DNA of 64,000 nucleotides from Isoetes taiwanensis (taxonomy: Eukaryota; Streptophyta; Lycopodiopsida; Isoetales; Isoetaceae), in the NCBI GenBank assembly GCA_021234155.1, contig JAJEKV010000036.1:12227426-12291425 (forward strand), read 5' to 3'. Numbering within the stretch: position 1 is the first letter of the stretch; each line of letters begins with the position of its first letter. The notes beneath the pieces were generated by a model, which worked only from the letters and a program-made list of their open reading frames with translations, was not told the origin of the DNA and ran no database searches. Position numbers and translations under genes: made by a program. Positions 1 to 12,949 of this stretch are shown one piece after another.

Positions 1-330
1 CCAGATTTGGTTTTGGCAATCGGTTATCGACATTGCAACCATAATGCTGGTTATGGCGTCAGATAGTGCTTCTATTCCGGTATCAACATTGCATCAGTAA
101 TGCCGGTTATGGCATCTCGCTTCTGCAAGATTGTTTGCATTTCAAAGATACCCCCTTTTTTTTTCGTTTAAGGCATCGGTTAGGGCATGGGTTCTGGGAA
201 GGGCGTGTGATGTTCAGCGAGCCACTTAGAGAAAATTTGCATCGGTTCTTCCAGATTTGGTTTTGGCAATGCAAAGGACTTTCCAGCAGGGGAAAAAAAT
301 GACGTTTCTTGGTGCTGCGACCTCTGCTTG
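1..330. repeat. Diverged short direct repeats at window start
   Basis: The 20-base string CCAGATTTGGTTTTGGCAAT occurs at 1 and again at about 250. Between them a segment of about 55 bases, centred on 'aatgctggttatggc' / 'aatgccggttatggc', is present twice (around 30-85 and 85-130). The copies are diverged, so this is an old duplication. No protein is recognised in the open frames here. Confidence 0.5.
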
Positions 331-3300
331 CTGCTAGGGCGACTGTGGGACCGCCCCTCTCTCTCAAATCCGGGATTGTTGCTTCATATCCAGGGCCTTC
401 TGCATGATTTCGGAACTAGCAAAGGATTTCACCATCGTGGAGAGGATTTTTGTGCAAAAAAACAGTTGAAAGTTGGATTCCTTATTTCATTTTTTCTGGA
501 GACTTCTCTGGCGATTCTTCTCTAGCGATTTCTCTGGCGACTGCTTCTCTGAGGTTAGAATTCGTAATGCAATTCCTAACTTCTGCATGCTATTCCTGCT
601 TTCTTATTTCCTTTCGCTATCGTTGGTTCTATGGGCGAAAGTTCCAGTATGCTAATCCTATTTCCTATTTCATTTTTTCATTTCCTATCTCTTATTTAGG
701 GCTTCTAAGTTTAGGAACAGAGTTTTTGTTGAATGCTTTTATCTTCTATTTAATGCTATTTCCTATTTCCTATCTATGGTTCTTATTCTATTGAATAGGA
801 TCCACATTCCTACAGAACATGTAGAGTAAATCAATGTAAGAAAACTAGCAGTAGGTCCTTAAGCCCTAGCATTTGCTTCATGTATAACAATAGAGAATAA
901 TAATTGCATATTCTGACCCATCTCATTTAGAAGTTTATGATTTTGATGGACCATTTTCCGAAGGGGAGTCTCCTGGATATGCTGAAATTAACTTCCTTAA
1001 ATACAAAGCAGAAGAAATGTCTGAGCTCTGGGTTCCATTTTCCGGGAAGCGTGCTTTGGCCTGTGGATCTTGATTGCACCTAAGAATTTTTCTGACCAAT
1101 ACTAAGCAATCTGACATATTTGTTGAGTATGTGCAAAGGGTGGAGAAGGAGGTTGGCACAAAGGTAGGAAGTATACCTTTCTGGTTAGGCGATTGTTTAC
1201 TAAGATAGGGATTGATAGGATAAGAATGGCAGCAAGGAGAGAACTTTTTCTTACTTAAAGACCTTGGTACATAAAAAACTGCTACACATACTTGATAGGC
1301 AAAATGAACATTTTCAGAAGAAAGAACAAAGCATGTTTCCACAAAGTTATTTAATAACTATGTTTGAAATTTATATATTCAGATTTACAACAATTTGACG
1401 AATCACAGAGCTTGACTATTAACTTCATCATGTTTGTTTTTATGTTGTTTGGCAGATTGTGAAAAGATCAACAGAGAAACCATTCTTTTGGAAGCTTTTC
1501 TCACTTCCTTCTGAAGAATTTCTAATAAATGACTTTGCCTGCGCAATAAAGAAGAAAATACTACTTCAGGTTGGCAAACAACAACTTCATGTCTTAATGT
1601 TATTTGGTATTGGTATCTGACCTTCCAGGAGCATTACTTTTTCTCACTTTTATGGGAAGATATCGAAGAGATAACTGAGACACTACCACCATTAGGCTAT
1701 GTTGCTATAACAATCCTTGTGTTTACACGCAAAGGGCGTGGTTTTGATGCGCAGCAGAGTGCAAAAAGTATGGACTCACGTGGAAGACTCAAGTTTCAGT
1801 TCCAGTCCTTTGTGAGACCGGATATGCCTTGTGTAACTAGCTTGTAACACTAGCAAGTGCAAATTTTTGTTTTTATACATCTACTTTGGCAGACCATGTA
1901 TGCTGCCAAAAACTTTTATAATAAAAATGACTGAGAACACATGTTACGAAGGTCTCAGAATTCTTTTCTTCACATGAAAATGTGTATGAAAGTAGCTCTC
2001 ATGGCTCTTCAAACTGGGAAGGTTTAAAGAACATTCTGACCTAGATGGACAACAAGCATTTAGTAGAAATTTTATGTTTTTCGGTGCCAAAGGTATCTTA
2101 ATAAGTGACGTCTGTTCTATAGCATGCATCTGCTGCAACTTCTTCTATAACATGATATAGCTCTGGCATTTGTAACATCAGATTGGATGCAAAACGGTAT
2201 GGGTGGATATTCTTACCAGGATTTTGTTATACCAGCTTGAGCATGTAAATCAGTCTGATCTTTGCAAGTTAAAGACAAGCATTGAAACGTGGAAGAAGAT
2301 AGGTATAGCAGACAAAATATCAAAATTGTCCCTTTGGATGGAATGATATATTTCTTTGACCGCACACATAAATAAATTGGAATTACCAATATGTTTTCTT
2401 CTATGACTTCTCAGTCTTAGAACATGAATTGAATTCTAATAGAGGTCCACGTATACACGTCACAATCCCAACTATCTATCAACATTTGATATGTCTCAAA
2501 TTGATACTCCCGGTCCATGTATACTCTTTGCAACTCTTGACATGCTGAATGGAGGGGCGTCCCTGAGATATTTAAGAAGTGGGCCTTCCTTGAGCATTCA
2601 TAATATTACCTATATTCACGTCGCTTCTGCATGGTAAGAAATGTGAGCAGGTTAAGCACAGATTAAAGTAGCCCAGATTGGAGCAACTAAAGGAATGCGG
2701 CCAAGTAATGCGAAAAGCCCATACCTTATACACGGACAAAAGCAATAAAAAATGGAATTAAGTTGAGAAACCATTATAAAGTGTAGTAGTAAGAGAGCAT
2801 ATTTTGAGAAATTTTATAAAGAATAAGTATGCATGAAATCATATCATGCCTTATAACATGGCAAAGTTCCTCCATGGCATAATCTTGAACAAAAAGATTA
2901 ACCTTATAATGTTTTTATTACGTGCACTATTAAACTATATGCATGTTTAAGATATATGAGCAAAATCATGTTGTAGTATTTTCATTTTACAGTTTTGCAC
3001 ACCAAACAATTCTCTAACATGATTTTGCATGTTTAAGATATATGAGCAAAATCATGTTGTAGTATTTTCATTTTACGGTTTGGCATAGGAGAGTTTGGCC
3101 CATATTTAAACACTGCCTAGATACTATCTATGCAGATGCAAAATGGCCTTAGGGAACTGCAAACAGGTTAGGCCATGATAAGAATTGCATAGGATACAAT
3201 CTAATATCAAAATTAATATATTTAGTGCAACAAACTGATCGATCTTAATATTTTAAAACTTTGAAAGTTGTATTTAAGCTTCAAGCATAATAAATAAACA

Positions 3301-3395
3301 TTTTAAAGGAACAATTTCAAACTTTAATTTATAAGGAAAGCCCATTCTTTCTAATGACCATAACTTCATTAAGTTTTGAAATTAATCCAATGAAA
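331..3395. other. Non-coding, AT-rich; no gene recognised
   Basis: No credible coding region is seen on either strand. About 480-790 is T-rich low-complexity DNA with many 'tatttcctatt' variants; the membrane-like peptides it would encode are composition artefacts. Around 2960-3080 a segment of about 45 bases ('gcatgtttaagatatatgag' and the following 'caaaatcatgttgtagtatt') occurs twice as a direct repeat. The far end (3396 on) carries a Helitron 3' terminus, so part of this stretch is probably the body of a non-autonomous Helitron whose 5' end I could not place. Confidence 0.45.
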
Positions 3396-3424
3396 AGCCC
3401 AGCAACGCTGGGCACTTTTTCTAG
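3396..3424 (+). mobile_element. Helitron 3' terminus (hairpin plus CTAG)
   Basis: The sequence GCCCAGCAACGCTGGGC forms a 7-bp stem with a short loop. It is followed by seven bases and CTAG, then T. This hairpin-spacer-CTRR layout is the diagnostic 3' end of plant Helitron rolling-circle transposons. The 5' TC end was not located, so the element length is unknown; no Rep/helicase coding is present, so any element is non-autonomous. Confidence 0.75.
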
Positions 3425-3654
3425 TAGAATATAAGAAGTAAATTGTTACTCCTAGGCAAGCAACATGATTACGATTTCTTTGCCATATGTTTGATATCGC
3501 CAAGTTCTAAACAACCACATTGGCTTGAAGAAAATGCTAGAAACAAAAATATAGATTCATGATACAAGCCTTGGCAAAGAAAATGATTATGGATCATTCA
3601 TTAAGAAGGCAGTTTTACATAGCTGGGATTATTTAAGCCATTTCACTCCCGGGT

Positions 3655-3687
3655 CACGGAGGGCAACCCTCCGTGCGCAGCACCTTG
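3655..3687 (+). mobile_element. Helitron-like hairpin end with CTTG, copy 1
   Basis: A 21-base perfect hairpin (CACGGAGGG, CAA, CCCTCCGTG) is followed after 8 bases by CTTG and then T. The same hairpin and spacer recur at 24486. The geometry matches a Helitron 3' end except that the terminal tetranucleotide is CTTG rather than CTRR. Assignment to Helitrons is an inference. Confidence 0.4.
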
Positions 3688-4857
3688 TTTATCTGGATAA
3701 TCTCATCTTCTGTAGAACAATCACTTCAACATCTTTAAATATTTGCACATTACTTGCAAGCAAAGGTCAGAGCAGTATTGGATGAACATTGACCATCAGG
3801 CCCGATGTTAAATTTATTTTGTAGCTTTTAACACTGCAAAGAAAAGTAATCTTATATCGATGAACGGTAATAAGCAAATAATATGCAGTGGATGCTATTA
3901 CGTCGCGTTTAGCCTTACCTATGATCATCTAAATGGCCAGGTGTAGTTATAAACTTGCCCAAGTGGAAGTTACATCCCTTTGTTTCTTTAGCACTTTGGG
4001 AACTACATTTTCCCTAAAGAGCTTATCATGTTGCAATGCATAGACTAAGGTAGGCCACAAGCTTGAAAATGATTTCAAATGGTTTGATGAGTTTTGGCGT
4101 CACCTTTTAACCTTTACAATGCAAATACTGAACTCTTACTACTATCTTTCACTTGGCAAGCTCATTTCTTTGTGTGCATCACAAATTGTAAAGAATATAA
4201 GTGGGTTTATAAAAATACTTCAAGGACAAATTCATTAGCATGTTGTGGACTTTGTCCGAATCTGATGCATTTTAACTTCTTCTACAACAAGTATCATTTG
4301 AAACACCACTACAAGCATCATTGCAATCATCACTACATGTGATTTATCCTATCAAATGTACAACTGTCCTAAACTTAATGGAACCCTTACTAGCTTTATG
4401 TATGCCATGGTTGTGTGAAAACTCAAAACATCTTTTTGTGCTACATGAAATTCCCCTAGCAACTAGCTATGATGAACCACTATATAATTCAACTAAAGAG
4501 ACTCATGAGCCAATGTATGTGTGCCGATGCTATCTAGAGAAACACTTGGCATTGACAATGATCAAAAATTATATATGCTCTTTGTGCTACATGTTCATGC
4601 CTTCTCATTTCACGTATAATTCTGCTGGGTATGTGGAAATCAAAATTCTACTTAAGTAGAGATACTTATAGATGCCAATCCGAGAACACAAGGCAATAAT
4701 GCGGGTCTGTTTAAATCTCATGCATCATGGAAACATGAAGCAATAGCGCAAGTTCAAATTTTGTGTGTTCTCGAATTGAGACACATTTGTTGCTACATAT
4801 AATTCCAGCTAGTAAGTCATTTGAAAGAGAATAGGGATCGGGAAAGAGAAATGTTCA

Positions 4858-4883
4858 CGGCGGCCGCCGCGATAAATTTCTTG
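4858..4883 (+). mobile_element. Helitron-like hairpin end with CTTG, copy 2
   Basis: The palindrome CGGCGGCCGCCG is followed by 10 bases (ending GATAAATTT) and CTTG, then T. The region after the hairpin matches the one at 15075-15087 on the other strand (GAYAAAT then CTTGTAAT), suggesting two members of one family. It stands out as an isolated GC-rich island in AT-rich DNA. Confidence 0.35.
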
Positions 4884-7800
4884 TAATATTAATAAATGAA
4901 ATGTTGAAATTTGCCTCAAAATTAATTTTGACAAGTAGAATGTTTCAAAAACCTTGAATATATGTAACTTTTTCCATGTGAAACATCACTCCCAACAATA
5001 TAGCTCACAATGTGATGCTTAATATGAAACCATGGACTTGTTTTATTAGAAACTCAATGTCTTTATTACAACAATTGTATTTTCATAGTATATTTGATTG
5101 TAATAAATAAATCCATCGTGGTTTTCATTACCGTTATTTAATTCTATCTAATGTTGCACCATCCCCATCTAGATATGTCATCACTTTTGACTGGGCGGCG
5201 TTTCTCTTCTCGACATCATATTACGATCTAAACATTGCAATGGAGTATTGGCCCTTGCTTATAGATATTACTCGGCACATCGTTTATTTATTCTTTGATC
5301 ACCAATTTTTATTCTGTCCATCACACTCCATGATGATTTGAACACGTCAGAGCTTTGAACCCATATGCTGCCATCTAGACTCATAATGGAGAGACAACCC
5401 ATCAAAATAGAGACTATTCTTGGTGCAAGGTTAACATCTAACCAAAGGCACAACTACCTAATATCTTCTGGCCTATCTTAACCATCAAAGTGACTAGACT
5501 AGTCGTGCTTTTATGTCTTCCATGTATTGCTGTGGAACTGGTCTCAAAAGGGTTGAAGTCAAAACACCACTTTTTCAGATCAGATAAGCTGAATCATATA
5601 TGTCAATGCCACTGGGTTACATTCACCATTTTTGAATAGTAGAATCCTCTAACCCTGAAATGATGAGTACATCTTTTAGCATCCTAATTTATACAAACAA
5701 AAAGGCTATGTTTCAAAAACTAAAACAAAAATAGTTGATAAAAAAGGAGTGGTACTTCAAAACCTCGAAAAAGGCACCGTAGACTTTTGTGAAAGCATGA
5801 TTAGCAATTCTAGGCAAATTATTCTTAGAAATGATGTTGGGCAGATTTATACTGGTTTTGCACAGACATAGGATAGCAAACCATATATATTATAATCCTG
5901 ATAGAAGAATACCCACCTCAACATGCGTATTATTGCATGCATGAAAAGAGCACACCCTGGATGTTGACGAGTAAGATTACAAACAGGACATGCGAAGCAG
6001 AGGAATTGAACCTCCAGGCCCGAGAAACCCAACAGTTAACAATCAAGAAATATAACTATGAAAAGAAAAGAAGGTTATCTAACACCGAAATTATCTAAGC
6101 CAATGCCAGTCTGAAAAGCATCAAATGTTATTTCCCGCCTTCTCTCTATATTCAAACATAACATTGATTGACTGATAGCAATCGTGTGACTTCTGTGGCT
6201 TCAAAATCCTAGCACAAACCTAAAATAACTTCTTGGTGAGAACAAGGCATCTCATAGCAAGCTAAAGCTCTCTTAAAATTTTCAAGCTGCGACACACCAC
6301 AGCTAAAACAATAGGTTGTGAATGAGAAGAGAACAGCAATTAAACAGAAATGTGCAGTATAAAACTTTTCCTACACCATCATGACCATGTGTGAAGTTTT
6401 ATTAGTGGCAACATAAATGGGACAAGAGCACAAACCTGACTTACTGTCTCAAATAAATTTCTGGATGCAGGCATTTCAGATGACTGAATGCAAGAATACT
6501 GTCTCAATCTAGCAGTAATAAATGTCGCCAATCCTTTTATTAGGCACATCTGCAATTGATTATGCTGTTCCACCTCCTGTATGATAGACTATAGCATAAG
6601 CATATATTTCAATGCACAAGACACTGAAGTAGCTCACAAAGCATCTACACATTTACTGATTAAGTACAACATAATCGCATTACATTGGCAATACAAAGTT
6701 CAGAAGTGACGTTCTTGTTCTGGATGTGATACAAATTTGTTTCTCGTCATCTGCTAGCATCTCCTGTTGTTTTGTGTAGCCCAAGAGATAAGCATTTTAA
6801 TGGGCAGACCAAATGGCATATCCATATGTAAGCTTTTGTTTGCATAAAGAATTTACCATAGTATGGCCCCAAATGTGGAATGTAGCAATCTAGTTTGTAT
6901 TAAACAGTAAACCTTTATCATCATCTGTTACAATTCTAAGCAATTCCATATTTGCAAGCATTTGCCTAGCTGTGAGTAGAAAAGAAATGGCATCTATGTG
7001 AAGGTAAATCTTTTACCACAACTATCAAGCATATAGATCCCTACAATAGGGATGAGTCAACGGCCTGGGTTTCCAAATCTATGGCCATGGGATTGAGGTG
7101 ATACCTTCATAAGATCTTTCTAGCAGTGTTTTTGCGTGCGCTGCCTTTCTAAAGTAGAGATTTTGCAAGAGCGTCCAGTCAAAGAGAGCTCCAAATACAG
7201 TACTCTAAAGCTTCTAAGTATATCTCAATCAAGGAGATGAACACGAGCTCCCAACACAAAGAGGAAAAACACACCTTCAAGTTCTGTTTTCTTTGAACTA
7301 AAGATTTTGATTGGCTCTCCTCCTCATCCACATTTGCGTACAAGGAGGTGCTTACCTTTCCACTCTCCTTTTCTTTCATCACTGTCATCAGACATTTATA
7401 GTTTAGACCAACAACTGGTGTGAACAAACAAACAAGACAAGCATACCCTCCATTGCAAGAAAAAAAAACACCCTGGACTACTCATGCACAAAAAGTTGCT
7501 TCGGAAAGTGCAGCAAAGTTCAGGGCCTTTTTGCACATGTTTTGTTTCCAAAATCATACAGCTGCATAAGGTGGTGAATGACATATAAAATAATGCATAT
7601 CTAAGCTATGGAATAAGAGTGCATATAGACCCATGCAGCCCGTTCCCCCCTGCAGTTAAATAATGGTCCAAAATGCTGCAGAGAAATTACGTTCTTCTAA
7701 CGATAAACCTAAACTTTGTCTTTCCAGTGATACTTTCTTGTAGCGATTGTTCTCCTGGTCATACTCATGGCGGGCAGACTCCACTTCAGCTCCTAGTCCA

Positions 7801-8421
7801 GCAATTTTCCTGCATACAGACAGAATTTAGTTCAGTTTATAGTACAATCCAGCAAAACCCAGGCCACTCTGGGGCAGAGAAAATAGAAACTACATGTACG
7901 ACCTGCATTTTATGTAGAAGGAATGCAGGAAATGGAGCTCAAATAAGGAGCCCCATATTGTGGCTAAAGCAAAGACAGACGGAAGACTATATACCTTCTC
8001 AATTGTCGTTAGCAATTTGCACATTATAGCAGCAGCAGAAATTCAAAAAAGCAAGATCTAGGTGTTCTTTGGCATAACAAATATGGACACCTTTCACTTG
8101 CATGTCTAGAATTGCTTACAAATGGACATGGTTTGTGGCCGCTTAGAATGTATGACAGGGACTACCGTTTGAAGCATGTACACAGGGAAATGTGCCGCTT
8201 TTATTTTCCTATGCATGAACCTTCATGAGCCAACCATGTGCTATTCAGAACCTTCTGTACAGCAGTATACAAAATGCAAATATTGGTGTCGTAGATCCGA
8301 GAATCTCCTGTGGACCCTCCCTCCCTCCCTCCCTCCCTCCCTCCTTCCTTCCTTTTAGTTAGTCTGGATGTGGAGAAAAATTCAATCCTTTTCCAACCTA
8401 CATTAGTAACTACACTATAGA

Positions 8422-9055
8422 CAGTGCCATAGCCCTGTACACTGCTAGAGACCTGGAAGAAACATAGAATCTGAGCCAGACACGCCTCAACGACCCCTTG
8501 CTCTTAGACAAAGAAACAAACTGCGGCCAAGCTTTCAATGACACAAACTCGAAACAGGGGACGAGGAAAGCAAGAACAAAAATGATAAACAAGACTAAAG
8601 CTTAAGCCTCTATAAAGACAAAAAAAGACCAAACAAATCACCACCGGATTGAGGCAGAATCCCATTTCTAGTGGCCGTAGAACTTCTTGCTCAATCCATA
8701 GCGCAGCTATACTCTCACTGTTGGTAAGAGCCTAGGAATGGCCAATCTGCACTTGAAAATTGTTGTCGTTGCTTCATACTACCGGAAAGAAGCTCCAAAG
8801 AGTGGCTATGGCGATGAACGGGCAAAAACCAGAGGATGAACAAGCAAAAACTTAGGGAAAAACAGGGCATAAAAAATAAACAAGGTGTGCCATAGCCATG
8901 CCTGCGAAGGAATGGGCTGGATGACCGAGCACTTACAGGCACCAGCCAGTTTTTAGCAGTCACCAGTATATGCTAGGCATATGCCGGCATATATCTGGAT
9001 ATGCCCACATACCCACATAAACGAGGGTTTGCCCCCCTAGGGGCAACCCAAAAAT
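8422..9055 (-). repeat. 0.6-kb dispersed repeat, copy A (inverted partner at 21983)
   Basis: Read on the minus strand this segment is nearly identical to 21983-22588 on the plus strand, including a shared reading frame beginning MFIIFVLAFLVPCFEF. Both copies start at 'tttttgggttgcccctaggg'-type sequence and end at 'ctatggcactg'. The shared frame carries no recognised domain and is open mainly through composition, so I treat it as part of the repeat. In the second copy a short basic ORF follows directly, which could make the repeat a retroelement 5' leader; that is a guess. Confidence 0.75.
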
Positions 9056-11257
9056 ATCCAATTGAGGGTGATGTTAACAGATATAAGGTCAGGCTCGTAG
9101 CAAAATAATAAATAACTAGAACTAGATTGCTAACCATTGCATCCATTGCTCTGCTCATTTTGTATGGAATATCTATCAGCTTGTTGATGTATAAAAGACA
9201 CTTCTCAATGGTGTACCTGAAGAATTTCTTTTCATAAAACAATACCCAATTTATGAAATCATGGATGAACAATTTGTATCTACAGTAAGAATGACTTTAT
9301 ACGGGGTAAAATAGTCCTACATGGTGTCACTTAGAGAATGATTTCTATCTTTTGAGCGCGCAAGGTCCACGAGATGCAGGTTAAAAACTCATCATTCAGT
9401 GTGCAAGAGAGAGATGACTTGCTTTATGCTATCGGTTTCTCGAGTACTGGCATTTAAGATATTGTATAATTGGTGGATTTGATCCAGAGATAGGATTTTC
9501 AAGAATTGTTCAGCAGACGAACGCATGCATCTTTGCAATGCCCAACTTCTTCCATCTTTGTGATGCCCAACTTCTTCCATCTTTGCGATGCCCAACTTAT
9601 TTCATCTTTGCAATGCCCAACTCCTTTTGCAACTTAACAAGGTTCACTCGCATGACCAACATGTCACCAGCAACAACAGGTTTCAAATATGAACTTTATT
9701 AACTTCAGCAAAAAAAAAAAAATTGTTCCTCAAAGCCTCCTACTTCAGGTTGCAGCATCACAATACCTTTAACCTGTGCCATTGCTTGCCATAGAAATAC
9801 TAACATAACTCAAGGTGTCTTTCTAGAATACTTTACACAACCCAAACTCAAGTCATGTCTTCACATGTTTTAGACCAACAAATTTCAAAAGAAACTCTTA
9901 CCTTCATCATTAGTTTGGTCTGTCAGGAAAGTGTCCTGGAAAAATGTTAACATTTATAGTAACATTCTGGATTAAATTCACCGATTCCATCCACTAGAAG
10001 AAAGAAAACCTAAAAAGATCCTTATTAGAGAACTAAATCTAGTGTAATTTCCAATTGATAACTTGCTACCAGCATAAAAAATAAAATTTTATACCTACGG
10101 TAAAATACCTCGTATCTGGTTAATGTCAAGGACAATGGAAAAGGATGGATAACTTGCAATAAACTTTTGTACAATTAATTGAAGTGTGGCTTAGATACTA
10201 AAATACATGGAATAACACATCCAACATGAAAATAACAGCTTGAGTTTAATGTTACCCTAAAAGCTTCAAAAACTTCCCCTATGAACAAGAATAATTTGCC
10301 CACGTCCGATGTGTAGCCTCCTTACTAAAGTGACAATGGGTGATAATTACAATTAGATTGGATATATCTCTGTCTGAATCTGAATCTGGCACAACAATGC
10401 CATAATATAAAAACCAGTCACATATCTTTGCCTGCATCAGGCACATGAACGCTATCTATACCTTTGCAAACCCTATGATCTGCTTACCAATTTACGACAT
10501 TCTGCTCTCATTTATAGTCCGACATCCTACTTTGGTCGTATGCTTCTCTTACCCAAGCTTGAATGCTGGCAGGAATAAGACTGAACATGCTTACTTCTTT
10601 GTTCAAAAATATCAAAAGATATAGAATTTTGCAGCTGCTAAGATGTTCGACTTGTTACCAATTTTAGATCCTCCTAGGAAATGTTATTGCCCCCTTATTG
10701 TTATCTCATTCTGTTTGCATAGGGCCATCATATGCTCTTCTCTTCCATATTTTCCCCATTGTGGTTCTTTAAAATACCGCTTGAGCTCTTTCTCAAATAC
10801 TATAGGTTTTGAAAGCAAAGAATAATCTTACACTTGTGTAAGAAAATACTATATATACTACGTATATATCGTGTCATGATGTATATGCTGTGTATATTTG
10901 TATATTATACTTGTATATATAACCAATAATGCTGCTACAGTGCACATCAATAATTTTGATGGGCATAATAAGTATAGCTTCATTCGATGCAAAAGGCATC
11001 CATTGCTATGCCTTGATATTCATCTTCTTGTTCCGAGAGGTCTACCTTGTCTCCTTGTCCTGAAAATATAAACTCCATTACTTGCTCTATGGTGTTAAAT
11101 GATATAGATGCAAGCAAAGAGGTTGTCTAGACAGAATAGCTATAATCCTGAATGGCGATGAATTGCTTGATTCGTGTATACTATAACTCTTATATGAGTT
11201 ATACATCATATTACAAGTATATTTCTGACATCCTAGTTATAAAAATGTAATCATATT
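9056..11257. other. Non-coding; includes 26-bp tandem repeat at 9529-9632
   Basis: No gene is recognised. At 9529-9632 a unit of about 26 bases ('catctttgcaatgcccaact') is repeated four times with few changes. The rest is AT-rich with only short open frames, and tracts such as 'atatatactacgtatatat' near 10850-10920 are simple sequence. Confidence 0.45.
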
Positions 11258-11797
11258 CCATCGATCCGAGCCCTCGGATCGAGATTCTAGAGGGGGCGAG
11301 CATGCATGACTCGCACGCATGCATTGCATGCTTTCTCTGGTTGGGAGATCGCTATATTAGGCGAGGTTCTTCATCAATGTCTCACCGACGCTTCCTCTTT
11401 TCTCTCAGCAGTACCTTATTCTCTATTCTTTGAAACCATGCAGGGGAGAGGCTTCTCCCTACTTGGATTAACCAATTTGGCGTTTCTTTCATGTTGTGGC
11501 ATGTTCTTTCTCGGCCTTGCCTCTTCTTTGGCCATAATCCTTTGACCTTCGCCCCGTTTTGATAAGAAAGTTCTCTTCTATTCGAAAGGTTTTTGTTGTT
11601 TTCATGCAAGCCCCATTATAGAATCCCATCGATTCGAGCTCTCGGATCGCAATTCTAGAGGGGGCAAGCATGCATGTCTCGCATGCATGCATTGCGTGCT
11701 TTCTCTGGTTGGGAGATCGCTATATTAGGCGAGGTTCTTCACCAATGTCTCATCGGCGCTTCCTATTCTCTCTCAGCAGTACTTTATTCTCTATTCT
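11258..11797 (+). repeat. Direct duplication of ~168 bp, each copy starting with a hairpin plus CTAG
   Basis: Segments 11258-11425 and 11626-11797 are about 90% alike, period about 368 bases. Each starts with a GATCCGAG/CTCGGATC-type hairpin (11262-11281; 11630-11650), five or so bases, then TTCTAGAGG, and runs through 'gggagatcgctatattaggc' to 'ctctcagcagtac'. The hairpin-plus-CTAG layout resembles Helitron 3' ends, but CTAG is followed by A rather than the usual T, and the similarity continues downstream of CTAG, which argues for an ordinary duplication containing this motif. Confidence 0.55.
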
Positions 11798-11929
11798 CGA
11801 AGGGCTCGCATGAAAACAGACAAAAGCTTCCATAGCTAGGCTTTTCATTCATCTCAGCAGAATTCTACAATGGTTGAGAGTGGTAGCTGCATATTTGCAA
11901 GCTACCCACAATGAAAAAACACAGGGAAT

Positions 11930-12190
11930 ATCCAGTTACATCATCTGGACCCCAAAAAAATTCTACAGATGTCGGGTAAGTGTACCTGCAGAGAGCTTAT
12001 CACCGGGATTAAAAATCCTCGCCCTTTCGGGTTTTTTAGGAAAACCCTAGTGATAAGCCCTCTGCAAGGGGCTTGGACACAGTGGAAGGCTGCAAAAACA
12101 AACGCTCCCACAAAGAAAACCCCGAAGCCTGAAGAAGACAGAGTCGTTGAGATTCAATTGGATTCAACTTCGCCATATCGTCTGGAATGA
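11930..12190 (-). mobile_element. LINE 3' end remnant
   Basis: The motif 'ccgggattaaaaatcc' followed by a CCCTTTCGGG hairpin and 'ggaaaaccctagt' closely resembles 42825-42890, which lies in the 3' untranslated region of a LINE whose coding end is visible at 42944-43303 (minus). A third relative is at 20755-20805. No LINE coding sequence remains here. Confidence 0.4.
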
Positions 12191-12194
12191 CGAA

Positions 12195-12385
12195 GTTATC
12201 CTAGGAACCAAGTTACACGATCATTTTTGGCAATGAGAACCCTCTACATGGCGGTATTCCGCAGCTATCTAATTGACCACGAACGTGTTGGACATGAGCT
12301 ACTTTGCCGCTTCTTGGAGAAGGGGTGGTCTTCTGCCCACAAAACTTGCCCCCCATAGTAATGTTGGCGTTTTGAATCCATTGGC
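12195..12385 (+). repeat. Dispersed repeat R1, copy A
   Basis: This segment ('ccaagttacacgatcatttt' through 'gtaatgttggcgttttgaat') matches the reverse complement of 42552-42748. In the second copy the homology breaks abruptly at a copia LTR edge on one side and at a LINE tail on the other. It therefore acts as an uninterrupted reference for both insertion sites. Confidence 0.7.
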
Positions 12386-12565
12386 AGAGTCAGTCCACAG
12401 TTCCGGAGTGGAAGAGTTGCCCGTCCGTGGCCAAGGACCTTCAGGAGAGGACCTTTGAGGCGAACTGCTTCCGGAAGGTTTCAAGGGTCCGTCTTTTGGC
12501 ATCAACATCCTCCCTCTACGTAATGACATTGTGCAAGATCCTAGTTGAATCTGACTAGGATATGA

Positions 12566-12949
12566 CCTTCGAAACGTAAACACTATGTGTTGCTAGGTTA
12601 TTGAAGGGCTTATGTTATGGAGGTCAAGTTTTAGTCGGTTGCACTTGGGACATGGTCAAGAAGCTGCAGTTGAACACGCGAAGTGATAGGAACTAACAGA
12701 ATGTGGTTTGGATTTATCCTCCTCCAAGTGTGGCAATTAGAAGTCAAGAGCGCCTTTTGCAGTAAAAATTATTTGGGATCATTCGGGATGGCCAATAGAT
12801 CCAAACTCAATTATTTTAGCTGCCATGGCTCCGCATGAATGTTTAGAAAAGATCCACCTAGTTATCCAAGAAAACGACCACGTTTTGGCCTCCGAAACGT
12901 AAACCCTGTGTGTTGCTAGGTTATTATAGGGTTTATGTTTTGGAGGTTC
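12566..12949. repeat. Two copies of a 58-bp imperfect hairpin
   Basis: At 12892-12949, CCTCCGAAACGTAAACCCT pairs with AGGGTTTATGTTTTGGAGG (17 of 19 positions) around a 20-base loop. A diverged copy with the same loop ('tgttgctaggttatt') is at 12568-12626. The second copy abuts the start of the 19-bp minisatellite. Confidence 0.6.

Larger units (their letters stand above)
3425..8421. other. Non-coding, AT-rich; no gene recognised
   Basis: Apart from the two hairpin ends annotated separately at 3655 and 4858, this 5-kb stretch holds only short, unconserved open frames. The longest (4321-4659 plus, 7673-8029 plus) show no family signature that I recognise. A pure CCCT microsatellite of about 30 bases lies at 8317-8345. 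No promoter, RNA gene or intact transposon gene is supported. Confidence 0.4.

Noticed and set aside
450-794. A hydrophobic ORF suggesting a membrane protein
   Set aside because: T-rich low-complexity DNA (repeated tatttcctatt) yields Phe/Leu/Ile-rich peptides by chance.
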